From: Solobacterium sp.
GTDB taxonomy: Bacteria > Bacillota_I > Bacilli_A > Erysipelotrichales > Erysipelotrichaceae
Reading direction: 5' to 3'
Length of the DNA stretch: 16,350 bases
NCBI GenBank assembly: GCA_017543025.1
Contig: JAFYGX010000148.1
Coordinates: forward strand, 1 to 16,350
The first letter of the stretch is position 1. Each line of letters starts with the position of its first letter. The notes under the pieces were generated by a model that was given only the letters and a program-made list of their open reading frames with translations, was not told where the DNA came from and searched no databases. Both the position numbers and the translations under genes were made by a program. Shown here in pieces: positions 7,267 to 14,289 of the stretch.

Positions 7267-7755
7267 TCATTCCCCCGTAAATCTCATCGAAGCCAGCACG
7301 CCGTTCAGAATCGCTTCATGTTCTTCGGCATGTCCTTTTCTGGAATACCAGTACAGCGTATAAAACGTCTGCTTATGCCGGAACACAATCGTTCTGCAGT
7401 CGAGCAGCTCTCCCTGATTCCGATAGGTATAGCGGAACCCGTTTCCTTTATGCCCGTCCGCCTCCGCTTCAAAGAACTCCTTCGTCTCATATCCGTAAGG
7501 CTTCATCACCTTTGCCATCGTGACATTGGTGGACCCTGCGATATCCTTCGTACTGGTTATCATACTGAGCAGTTTCGTCAGCCCTCTGTTTTCATGGTAC
7601 AGAACCGCAAGCATCAGATGCCGGTTCTTATCATGGCATCCCCAGCGATCGGGATTGTCATTCTGATAAGCCTGCTTCAGTTCAGCTTCACTCATTTCCG
7701 TAAATCCATCCGGCACCATAAGTGCAAGGGTACCGTTAATCAGCACTTCGCTCAT
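7267..7755 (-). CDS. Small conserved protein of unknown function, last gene of the DUF3990 cassette
   Basis: The protein has 162 residues from the ATG at 7755, chosen because AAGGAGG sits 7 nt upstream; the TTG two codons earlier would lie against the ribosome site. There is no signal peptide or membrane segment, so it should be cytoplasmic. The pattern suggests the DcrB/PsbP-like alpha-beta fold: a short N-terminal strand pair (NGTLALMVPDGF), a helix (SEAELKQAYQ), a WGCHDK turn, a central helix, then strands GFRYTYR, TIVFRH and TFYTLYWYS and a C-terminal helix. I recall similar unnamed small proteins in clostridia but cannot name a function. It lies 27 nt downstream of the 501-aa coiled-coil gene and is almost certainly co-transcribed with it. 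It could be a partner, inhibitor or accessory of that system. Confidence 0.75.
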   Translation of the reverse strand: MSEVLINGTLALMVPDGFTEMSEAELKQAYQNDNPDRWGCHDKNRHLMLAVLYHENRGLTKLLSMITSTKDIAGSTNVTMAKVMKPYGYETKEFFEAEADGHKGNGFRYTYRNQGELLDCRTIVFRHKQTFYTLYWYSRKGHAEEHEAILNGVLASMRFTGE

Positions 7756-7762
7756 GCGCAAT

Positions 7763-7769
7763 CCTCCTT
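7763..7769 (-). promoter_or_regulatory. Ribosome binding site deciding the 162-aa protein start
   Basis: AAGGAGG on the minus strand with a 7-nt spacer to the ATG at 7755. The upstream TTG has a 1-nt spacer and is ruled out. Confidence 0.85.
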
Positions 7770-7775
7770 CCAGAT

Positions 7776-7792
7776 GATTCTCTCAGAGAATC
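7776..7792 (-). repeat. 7-bp inverted repeat whose loop is a stop codon
   Basis: GATTCTC and GAGAATC flank the TGA stop codon of the 501-aa gene (7783-7785), which is exactly the 3-nt loop. There is no T-tract after it, so it is not a terminator. It lies a few bases before the ribosome site of the next gene and could affect coupling between the two. Confidence 0.5.
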
Positions 7793-9288
7793 AGTCTGAT
7801 GATATTCTGTGCATTATTCTTTCCGCCATGCCGTTTGTCGGAAGGCGTTTTCGCAAATACGGTCTGATATCTCCCGTCGCCGTAATAGACAAGCTTCCAG
7901 TGCTTTCCGTCTTCATGAATGGAAAAGCCAAGGTCTGAAAGCGCCTGCCGCAGCGGGGCATTCATACCGCTGTAATCCTTCAGCAGCAGTTTGATTTTCT
8001 CTGCAGTTTTCTGACTTCTGTGCGTATAGCCGTTGTGTTTGAGGATATCGGCTGTCACATCATACCTTCTTGTATTTTCCGGTATGGCTGAAAGACTGTC
8101 TTCCAGTACAGACAGAATCAGTTCTCTGATCTCATCCGGAAAGAACTCTTCTTCCTCTCCCATGTTCAGAAGACAGGCTCCGTCTTCTGCGTCCAGTTTC
8201 ATCTTAAGCCGCTGATTTTCATACTGCAGCGCTTCATTCGCCTTCATCAGTTCTTCTGTCTGTTTCTGAAGCTTCTGCAGATCATTGTCAAACGCTTCCA
8301 GAATCGCTTCCGACTCCAGTCTCGCTTCCTCAGCTGCCGCAACCCGGATCGATTTCTGCACTTCAGTCCGCTCACTGATCAGCCGCTGTGCTTCCGATTC
8401 CGCTGCCTTCCGTTTCTCTTCTGCTGCCTTGCGCTGCTTCAGCTGCTCTTCCAGCCGGTCCATCAGAACCGCATTCCGAACGCCCTGCCAGGTATACAGC
8501 GGCGCACAGCGCAGCGAGTTGGAGTATCGCAGTACATTCTGGATCACCCGCTCCATCATCAGCGTATCTGTTCCATCCTGACTGCGGTAGACAAACCGGC
8601 GGTGCTCATTTCCCGGATAGAAGATTCCGATCGCGCCGAAGTATTCATTCCTGTCGTCACACAGCCTGCGCAGAACCGGATTGGAAGAAACAGATTCCTG
8701 TGCAAGCACATGCGCTATTCCCTTCAGACGACTTGCCAGCAAACCGACATCTACCGGGTCTTCATCACGGATTGTCCGTGAGACATAAATAACCGGAAGC
8801 CGGTATGACTTCGTCCCGTTGATCAAAGCAGCGATCATCTGCGCATTCGCTTCTGTAATCCGCAGCGCATTGCGGGATACCGCAAGATCTTCATCTTTCT
8901 TCAATACCCCTTTTTCCTCAAGCAATGTGATGAAATGCGGTGAAGAAAAACGCATTTCAGAATCAGAAGCTTCTTCCGTATAGCTTCTGTCCAGCCGGAT
9001 CGCAATCCTGCGCTCACGGAAATTCACGACATAATCCGTATCCCATACAGATCCTTCGTTATCCTTCTTCTCAAAACGGATGGCAAGGATATCCTCTTTC
9101 ACCGATTCTTCCGATGCCATCCAGAGCTGATCACTCCCGAACATAAACCGGTGTTCGCCCTTCCAGCGTATGCCGGGAATGATATTTTCCGGATATGTGC
9201 TTGTCCGGTTCCATTCCAGCACCAGGTTGATGAAGTCTTCCTTTCCGAACTGTTTTTCTGTTTCCAGAATTGCTGAAAACAACAGCAT
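7783..9288 (-). CDS. 501-aa coiled-coil protein with HicA-like C-terminal domain
   Basis: No named function. The N-terminal part (about 1-275) is a globular alpha-beta region with landmarks FGSDQLW, DYVVNFRERRIAIRLDRS, LPVIYVSRT, RLKGIAHVL, NEYFGAIGIFYP and LYTWQGV. I recall unnamed clostridial proteins sharing this pattern. Residues 276-366 form a long charged coiled coil rich in E, K, R and A. A helical linker (386-440) follows. The last about 58 residues (GFSIHED-GKHWKL-YYGDGRYQTVFAKTPSD) resemble the HicA/dsRBD-like fold, with H463 in the place of the catalytic His of HicA mRNA interferases; this is inference. The start is the ATG at 9288 with GAGGAGG 12 nt upstream; an in-frame stop just above excludes longer versions. 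It lies 68 nt after the DUF3990 gene and 27 nt before the 162-aa gene. It could be a toxin-antitoxin or anti-phage component. Confidence 0.75.
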   Translation of the reverse strand: MLLFSAILETEKQFGKEDFINLVLEWNRTSTYPENIIPGIRWKGEHRFMFGSDQLWMASEESVKEDILAIRFEKKDNEGSVWDTDYVVNFRERRIAIRLDRSYTEEASDSEMRFSSPHFITLLEEKGVLKKDEDLAVSRNALRITEANAQMIAALINGTKSYRLPVIYVSRTIRDEDPVDVGLLASRLKGIAHVLAQESVSSNPVLRRLCDDRNEYFGAIGIFYPGNEHRRFVYRSQDGTDTLMMERVIQNVLRYSNSLRCAPLYTWQGVRNAVLMDRLEEQLKQRKAAEEKRKAAESEAQRLISERTEVQKSIRVAAAEEARLESEAILEAFDNDLQKLQKQTEELMKANEALQYENQRLKMKLDAEDGACLLNMGEEEEFFPDEIRELILSVLEDSLSAIPENTRRYDVTADILKHNGYTHRSQKTAEKIKLLLKDYSGMNAPLRQALSDLGFSIHEDGKHWKLVYYGDGRYQTVFAKTPSDKRHGGKNNAQNIIRLIL

Positions 9289-9356
9289 TGTTCTCTATCG
9301 CCTCCTCTTCTGCTGATCATATATCCCGCAGTTCAATGATTCCGCACAGCTGAGGG

Positions 9357-9908
9357 TCACTGCATTGCCGCAAGCTGTTCTGCCATGGCTTTCTGAAACC
9401 AGACTTCTTCTTCATCAATTACCCGCCGGTATTTCTTCAGCTGCTCCGAATCAATCACTTCTGCATTCAGAAACCGCAGATGCGAGGCCGCAAGTTCTGT
9501 TTTCAGAACGATCTGACGATACGCAATCCCGCAGTTCAGAATGGAAAGCGCCTCTTCTGCAGAAAGATAACCGGCCGAGACAATTCCCATCGCATCATAG
9601 ATCGTATCTGCCGCAACCGGCGCAATCACTGCATCCGCGCCTGCATCACTGTCCCTGTTCCGGTTCCGGTTGTCCAGTATCGTATGAATCCAGCTGAGAT
9701 CCCGCTGATAGGTTTTTACATTCAGCCCTTCAAGATCCAGATCATAGGTATTCAGGATTGCCTGACAGCCCCGTTTTTCCCTTGCCCATCTGCGGGCAAA
9801 CTCCGGATCGTCCGTCACATAGAACCCCTGTCCGAAATCCGCATTGATCCGGCCGTAATGCACATCCGGCTCCGGTATGGCAAGATAACCGGTATGATAC
9901 ACGTTCAT
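9357..9908 (-). CDS. DUF3990 family, ADP-ribosyltransferase-like protein
   Basis: The 183-aa protein begins with YHTG (H5), followed by the signature DFGQGFYVTDDPEFARRWA at 24-42 (Y30), then W73 and the N80-R81-N82-R83 stretch, D92-VIAPVAAD, and a late Y130-R-Q132-I-V-L-K-T. This is the DUF3990 pattern, which belongs to the ADP-ribosyltransferase superfamily. H5, Y30 and Q132 would make an H-Y-Q type NAD-binding triad. No signal peptide is visible, so it should act in the cytoplasm. DUF3990 genes often sit next to a small DUF3791 gene and are suspected toxins; I find no DUF3791 here. Instead it heads a three-gene unit with the 501-aa and 162-aa proteins. The start at 9908 is preceded by AAGGAAG. 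The target of modification is unknown. Confidence 0.85.
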   Translation of the reverse strand: MNVYHTGYLAIPEPDVHYGRINADFGQGFYVTDDPEFARRWAREKRGCQAILNTYDLDLEGLNVKTYQRDLSWIHTILDNRNRNRDSDAGADAVIAPVAADTIYDAMGIVSAGYLSAEEALSILNCGIAYRQIVLKTELAASHLRFLNAEVIDSEQLKKYRRVIDEEEVWFQKAMAEQLAAMQ

Positions 9909-9964
9909 AATCTCTTCCTTCCTTTTTTTCCTCCAGCGAACTGATACATCCTGTCCGTTTTCAC

Positions 9965-10102
9965 TCAGAATGCAATGCAGAAGCCAGAGTGCAGCTGCCA
10001 GGACGATTTACGCTGAAGGAAGTACTCCGCGACAATACCGAACAGGTAAAAATCACGCCATTCATCCTGAAACAGTGTCCGCGTGATGGATACCGCAGCC
10101 GC
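9965..10102 (-). other. Protein-like open stretch after the aldo/keto reductase stop
   Basis: Directly after the TGA of the aldo/keto reductase-like gene the same frame stays open for 45 codons. The translation has protein-like composition (LFQDEWRDFYLFGIVAEYF at its core). It has no ATG, GTG or TTG, so it cannot start by itself. It may be the remnant of an eroded gene, a read-through tail, or chance. The rest of the 194-nt gap between the AKR and DUF3990 genes shows no clear promoter or terminator. Confidence 0.25.
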
Positions 10103-11197
10103 TCATCTGCCCATGAACTCCCGGATCACGCTCATCCGCTCGCTCTGAATCACATCAAACGGACAGCGGTCATCGCAGTGTTCACAGCCGATGCAGTCTG
10201 CCGCAGTCTTTTCAAGGGCATAATAATGTTCTTTCGCGAGCGGATCGCCAAGACAGGCAAGGTCATAGAACTTATTCACAGCACCGATATCGATGCCGAC
10301 CGGACAAGGCCGGCAATGGTTGCAGTAAATACATCTGCCGAACGTATCCGCAGACGTAAATGTATCCACTTCCGAGTAATCGAGCTGTTCGGGGGACTGC
10401 GCATAATACGCAAGCAGCTCTTCCGCTTCCCGGACGCTCTTCATTCCCGGAAGCACCGTTAGCACGCCCGGTCTGTCCAGCGCATACCGGATGCACTGAT
10501 ACGGCGAAAGCGATTTGTGAAACGGGGAAAGATCTGCCCGCAGCAGCTGCCCGCCGGAAAACGGCTTCATCACCGAAATGCCGATCCCTTCGGCTTCGCA
10601 CCTGCGGTACAGCCGGCTTCGTTCTTCGACATCCCCTCTTGCATACTCGCCGCTGCCCCGTTCATAGGCAGGATTCACTGAAAACATCACCATATCCAGA
10701 TCCGTTTCATCCAGGATCTTCATCAGCACCTTCGGCGTATGTGAGGAACATCCGGTATGGCGCACAATTCCCCGCTCCTTCAGACGCATCAGAAAGTCAT
10801 AGATACCGTTTTCCCGGAATGTTTCCCAGTCGGAAAACTCATCCTGACAATGGATGAAACCGTAATCGATATAATCCGTATGCAGCTGTTCCATCATCCA
10901 TGCGACAGACTTTTTTACCGTCTTCAGATCCAGCTTCCATCCGTATGTACCGCCGGTATAGTCCGCACCGAAATGAATCTGATAGAAAACCTTATCACGC
11001 ACATCGCCAAGCGCTTCATGAAACAGCGCAAATGCAGCTCCGTCTCCGGCTGCCAGATCAAAATAATTGACACCGCCTTCATATGCCGCCCGGATTGTCT
11101 GAATTGCCTCATTTCGCTCTGTTTCTGTGATCCAGGCACTTCCCATACCGATTTCTGAAATCCGGTCACCGGTTTTCCGGTTTGTTCTGTACTTCAT
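10103..11197 (-). CDS. Aldo/keto reductase-like protein with two C-terminal [4Fe-4S] motifs
   Basis: The 364-aa protein has an aldo/keto reductase TIM-barrel (about 1-275) followed by a ferredoxin-like tail. The tail contains C289xxC292xxC295xxC298-P and C335xxC338xxC341xxxC345-P, enough for two iron-sulfur centres. In the barrel, D47 (NYFDLAAGDG) sits where the catalytic Asp belongs, and H in FIHCQDE fits the usual His. The position of the catalytic Tyr (five after the Asp) is D52, so classical carbonyl chemistry is doubtful; this subfamily, as I recall it, generally lacks that Tyr. It probably moves electrons via ferredoxin or a flavin partner in an anaerobe. Substrate unknown. The start ATG at 11197 has AGGAG and a closer CAGG upstream. 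It is 82 nt downstream of the GNAT gene. Confidence 0.85.
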   Translation of the reverse strand: MKYRTNRKTGDRISEIGMGSAWITETERNEAIQTIRAAYEGGVNYFDLAAGDGAAFALFHEALGDVRDKVFYQIHFGADYTGGTYGWKLDLKTVKKSVAWMMEQLHTDYIDYGFIHCQDEFSDWETFRENGIYDFLMRLKERGIVRHTGCSSHTPKVLMKILDETDLDMVMFSVNPAYERGSGEYARGDVEERSRLYRRCEAEGIGISVMKPFSGGQLLRADLSPFHKSLSPYQCIRYALDRPGVLTVLPGMKSVREAEELLAYYAQSPEQLDYSEVDTFTSADTFGRCIYCNHCRPCPVGIDIGAVNKFYDLACLGDPLAKEHYYALEKTAADCIGCEHCDDRCPFDVIQSERMSVIREFMGR

Positions 11198-11279
11198 ATT
11201 AAACCTGTTCTCCTGTTCTCTCCGATTGCCCGGACTCTGTTTTACAAACGGAATATCCGGACAACATGATGTGCTTCAT

Positions 11280-11801
11280 TCACTCTGCCTTCTGAGCAGA
11301 CCCGGAATCCTGCAGCAGATGATAATACGGACAGATATTCTCATAGGAGCCGTCCTTCATCCTGAACCCGCCCGGAATCACGCCGAGCGGAAGAAATCCA
11401 AGGGATTCATAAAGCGTTCTTGCATGCGTGTTCGATTCCACGACCGCATTGAACTGCAGAATGCGGAAGCCAAGGCGTTCCCCCTGTTTCAGACAGTCCT
11501 GAACCAGCGCCCTTCCGATGCCATGTCCCCGCAGAGAAGTATCTACGGCATAGCTCGCGTTGCATATATGCCCGCATCGGCCGATATTGTTCGGATGAAG
11601 GATATACAGACCCGCGGTTCTGCCATTGACTTCGGCAACTGCCGTATAGCTCTGTGAGGCAAAGAATTCCGCTCCGCTTTCTTCATCGAGCAGTTCTTCC
11701 TGAGGAAATGCTGTACCATCTTCCACCACTGCATTCCAGATCCGGATCATCGAAGGAATATCTTCTCTGTGATATTCCCGCACGATACATTGTTCATTCA
11801 T
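11280..11801 (-). CDS. GNAT-family N-acetyltransferase
   Basis: This 173-aa protein transfers an acetyl group from acetyl-CoA to an amine. It begins VREYHREDIPSMIRIWN, typical of GNAT beta1-alpha1. The acetyl-CoA pyrophosphate loop is in SLRGHGIGRALVQDCL (about 88-103; R-G-H-G-I-G), followed by the beta5/alpha4 motif ending LYESLGF. The overall pattern (IWNAVVEDGTAF near the start, YAVDTSLRGHGIG) resembles the phosphinothricin/methionine sulfone acetyltransferase branch, but the substrate cannot be read from sequence. Start ATG at 11801 with TGGAG 8 nt upstream. It lies between the redox operon and the AKR-like gene; no functional link to either is evident. Confidence 0.88.
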   Translation of the reverse strand: MNEQCIVREYHREDIPSMIRIWNAVVEDGTAFPQEELLDEESGAEFFASQSYTAVAEVNGRTAGLYILHPNNIGRCGHICNASYAVDTSLRGHGIGRALVQDCLKQGERLGFRILQFNAVVESNTHARTLYESLGFLPLGVIPGGFRMKDGSYENICPYYHLLQDSGSAQKAE

Positions 11802-11850
11802 AGTACTGACTCCATTGTTTCTTCATATCTGATTCAATTTGCCATCAAAC

Positions 11851-11883
11851 ACAGAAAGGCATCCAATGTCTGCCTTTCTCTGT
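11851..11883 (-). terminator. Likely terminator of the redox operon
   Basis: ACAGAAAGGCA (11851-11861) and TGCCTTTCTCTGT (11871-11883) form a stem of about 11 bp with a 2-nt bulge and a 9-nt loop, 35 nt after the polyferredoxin stop. The following minus-strand bases (GTTTGAT) are only modestly T-rich. Confidence 0.5.
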
Positions 11884-11918
11884 CTTCTGATACTGTTTTA
11901 CGGTTCCGGCACATGCCG

Positions 11919-13400
11919 TCACCGTTTAATAATACTGGTCGACAATACCGCAAGGTACACCGGATAGACCGTGCAGACAGCCGCAATGATATACAGCAGG
12001 TCAAACCCGAACGCAAACAGCTTCGGATGCTTCACCTTTCCTTCAATCCTTCGCTTCAGCATGGAGGCAAGGATCGCACACATGGGCAGAATTACCATCA
12101 TTCCCGGATTATTCGAAAGCCCGGTAAACATCAGGCTCAGCGATAAAGGGTTCAATGGAATCAGCACAATACAGATCACAAACATCACTGTCACGATCAG
12201 GTACGCAATCCAGAGTTTCTGCGCCGCCCCGCTCACCCGGAATCCGTCATTCCGGTTTCTGAGCAGTATGAACCCTGTCACGGTCATCAGAACGGCAGCA
12301 CCGATCTTGACCGTTTCAAGAATCAGCGACTGCGGTCCGACTGCAGCCATCGCTTCGAGGCTGAGCCGGTTTGTAAATTCAAGATACAGCGTCAGAAACG
12401 TTCCGCAGATCACCGAAGAAATCCCGCATACAAGCATTAAAATTCCAAGCGCTATTGTCCGCTTCACTTCCGGATTGCTCTGTACTGTTTCTTTTTCCTT
12501 CACCGGCGCATCATCAACGGTCAGATGTTTCTCTGTAAACCTCGCCTTTGCAAGATTCCAGGAGGAATCCAGCGCACCGGTCGGGCAGGCAGCCATACAG
12601 TCTCCGCAGCGGATGCAGTCCGGGCTGTTAGGTGTTTCAAACGTTCTGATATCCATCCTGCAGGCTCTCTGACAGCTGCCGCATTTCACGCATTTATCCG
12701 GATCCACGACGATCCGATAGGTCGATATCGGATTGAACATTCCATAAATCGCCCCCAGCGGACAGATATATTTGCAGAACGGACGATACCAGCGGATGGA
12801 CGTCAGAAGACAGACAATCAGAATTGCCACCTTCCAGCCAAACCGAAGTCCGATCACCGAGCGCAGGGAAGCGTTCATCGCAACCAGCGGAATTCCGGCA
12901 AGCAGCGTTCCGCCCGGACAGATCCATTCACAGAACCACGGCTGTCCGGTCCCGGTCACATCGACAAGCAGCAGCGGCATCAGAATTACAAACACCGCAA
13001 GTATGCCGTAACGGATATATTTCAGATACCGGTGCCCCGGAAGGTTCTTGAGCTTCCTGCCGGCAGGTATCCTGTACATCAGATCCTGAACGAGTCCGAA
13101 CGGACAGAGAAACCCGCACACAACACGGCCGAATACGACGCCGACCATGGAAAGGAAGCCAAACAGATAAAGCGAAAACCGATAATGCGGGTTGTTCAGC
13201 ACCGCCTGCAGCGAACCGATCGGACATGCGCCAAGCGCTCCAGGGCAGGAATAGCAGTTCAGCCCGGGCACACAGAGCACTTTTGTATTGCCGGTAAAAA
13301 TCTGTCCTTTGACAAATCCTCTGGCATATCCATTGGTTAATGCAAACCATCCGGCCTGAATCCACAGCCGGAATTTATGAGAAAAATGATCCTGTTTCAT
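11919..13400 (-). CDS. Membrane polyferredoxin, NapH/YccM-like 4Fe-4S protein
   Basis: This 493-aa integral membrane iron-sulfur protein should carry electrons across or along the membrane. Its features are an N-terminal NCYSCPGALGACPIG cluster (C49, C52, C59); membrane-associated Cys pairs CGFLCPFG (C95, C99), FCEWICPGG (C157, C161) and FCKYICPLG (C209, C213); then two classical ferredoxin motifs C237xxC240xxC243xxxC247 and C262xxC265xxC268xxxC272-P. This is the NapH/CcoG/YccM pattern. An added C-terminal region (about 315-493) holds four or more further hydrophobic segments, so the protein is longer than NapH. The start ATG at 13400 lies 4 nt after the stop of the small CXXC gene, and with the TlpA-like gene it makes a tight operon. 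Likely role: supplying electrons to the extracytoplasmic TlpA-like thiol protein. Confidence 0.88.
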   Translation of the reverse strand: MKQDHFSHKFRLWIQAGWFALTNGYARGFVKGQIFTGNTKVLCVPGLNCYSCPGALGACPIGSLQAVLNNPHYRFSLYLFGFLSMVGVVFGRVVCGFLCPFGLVQDLMYRIPAGRKLKNLPGHRYLKYIRYGILAVFVILMPLLLVDVTGTGQPWFCEWICPGGTLLAGIPLVAMNASLRSVIGLRFGWKVAILIVCLLTSIRWYRPFCKYICPLGAIYGMFNPISTYRIVVDPDKCVKCGSCQRACRMDIRTFETPNSPDCIRCGDCMAACPTGALDSSWNLAKARFTEKHLTVDDAPVKEKETVQSNPEVKRTIALGILMLVCGISSVICGTFLTLYLEFTNRLSLEAMAAVGPQSLILETVKIGAAVLMTVTGFILLRNRNDGFRVSGAAQKLWIAYLIVTVMFVICIVLIPLNPLSLSLMFTGLSNNPGMMVILPMCAILASMLKRRIEGKVKHPKLFAFGFDLLYIIAAVCTVYPVYLAVLSTSIIKR

Positions 13401-13404
13401 ATGC

Positions 13405-13551
13405 TCACCCGATTCCGATACACTGCATGCAGAGATGAATTGCCTTTGTATATACTGCCTGTGCTTCCCCGCGCATGACGCCGGCAGCGGCCATCAGTGC
13501 ACCGATCAGGAATACAGATACAGAAATAAGCTTTCTTGTCCGTTCATTCAT
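13405..13551 (-). CDS. CD1871A-like small membrane CXXC peptide
   Basis: The 48-aa peptide has a basic start (MNERTRK), one membrane helix (about 8-26), a short MRGEA turn and a C-terminal C41-M-Q-C44 motif ending in IGIG. It matches the small CXXC family named after CD1871A of Clostridioides difficile. Its ATG (13551) overlaps the TGA of the TlpA-like gene as ATGA, and GGAGG lies 10 nt upstream inside that gene, so translation is probably coupled. The polyferredoxin starts 4 nt after its stop. The CXXC pair likely shuttles thiol or metal-linked electrons between the polyferredoxin and the TlpA-like protein; this is inference from order and motif. It is easily missed because of its size. Confidence 0.85.
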   Translation of the reverse strand: MNERTRKLISVSVFLIGALMAAAGVMRGEAQAVYTKAIHLCMQCIGIG

Positions 13552-14183
13552 TGGGCATGAACCTCCTCTGTCACTTCCCGGATTATACTCTTCCACTGTT
13601 CTGCATTCTTCGCACCGACGACTGTGCGGATAATCTTTCCGTCCCGGTTTACGAAGACGCTGGTTGGTGTTCCGACCAGAATCGACCGGATCAGCAGCTT
13701 CATCTTTGTTTCCGGAATCAGGCTCCGAAACGTAACGCCGCATTCCGATAAGATCCGTTTTGCTTCCTCGATCCGCACTTCATCTCTGCTGTCAAGGGAG
13801 CCTGCATCATTGACGATGCCTATCACCTGAATGCGTGAATGATCCAGTTCCTGATTGATCTGTTCCAGTTCAGGCAGCTCTTTGATACAGGGCGGACAGT
13901 CCGTTGCCCAGATATTGAACATCGTGATTTCTGCCTGCTTCATATCCGCATCAGTGAACCGCTCGCCCGTCAGCGTTTCACATTCAAACGACCTGAAGAC
14001 ATCTGTTGAAGACACTGTTTCCATCCGTTTAAGATACTTTCCCCAGCCGATCGAATAGGCGATCATCAGGAAAAACAGTGCGCCGATGACTGAGATAAGC
14101 AGAACCGTTACAGTTGAGCTTCTGATGGGTTTTCTGCGGTCAGAAACAGGCATGGTTTCTGCCTCCATTCTGATTTCTGTCAT
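13548..14183 (-). CDS. TlpA/ResA-like membrane-anchored thiol-disulfide oxidoreductase
   Basis: The 211-aa protein has a cytoplasmic N-terminus, one membrane anchor (about 22-44) and a thioredoxin-like domain facing outward. It shows the active site W92-A-T-D-C96-P-P-C99 and the cis-Pro loop G171-T-P173-T-S-V-F-V, both typical of the TlpA/ResA family. The strand order around NIWATDC, IQVIGIVND and SVFVNRDGKII fits the fold. It likely reduces extracytoplasmic protein disulfides or methionine sulfoxide reductase-type partners, fed by the two redox genes downstream. The start ATG at 14183 has AAGGAG 6 nt upstream. It is the first gene of a three-gene operon; a 15-nt palindrome lies just upstream. 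The exact partner is not visible in this window. Confidence 0.9.
   Translation of the reverse strand: MTEIRMEAETMPVSDRRKPIRSSTVTVLLISVIGALFFLMIAYSIGWGKYLKRMETVSSTDVFRSFECETLTGERFTDADMKQAEITMFNIWATDCPPCIKELPELEQINQELDHSRIQVIGIVNDAGSLDSRDEVRIEEAKRILSECGVTFRSLIPETKMKLLIRSILVGTPTSVFVNRDGKIIRTVVGAKNAEQWKSIIREVTEEVHAQ
13562..13566 (-). promoter_or_regulatory. Ribosome binding site of the small CXXC gene
   Basis: GGAGG on the minus strand, 10 nt before the ATG at 13551, lying within the end of the TlpA-like coding region. Confidence 0.75.
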
Positions 14184-14200
14184 AAGTCACTCCTTTGCAG

Positions 14201-14215
14201 AAGCATAATATGCTT
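14201..14215. promoter_or_regulatory. Palindrome upstream of the redox operon
   Basis: AAGCATA, one central base, TATGCTT: a perfect 7-bp inverted repeat 17 nt before the TlpA-like ATG. It overlaps a -10-like TATTAT on the minus strand. It could be a repressor operator; no convincing -35 accompanies the -10. Confidence 0.4.
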
Positions 14216-14289
14216 ACTGTAATAATCATATCATTCATGAACGCATATTCGCAGACCTCCTCTGCTGCCTTACGAAGAGAGAGCTCTGT

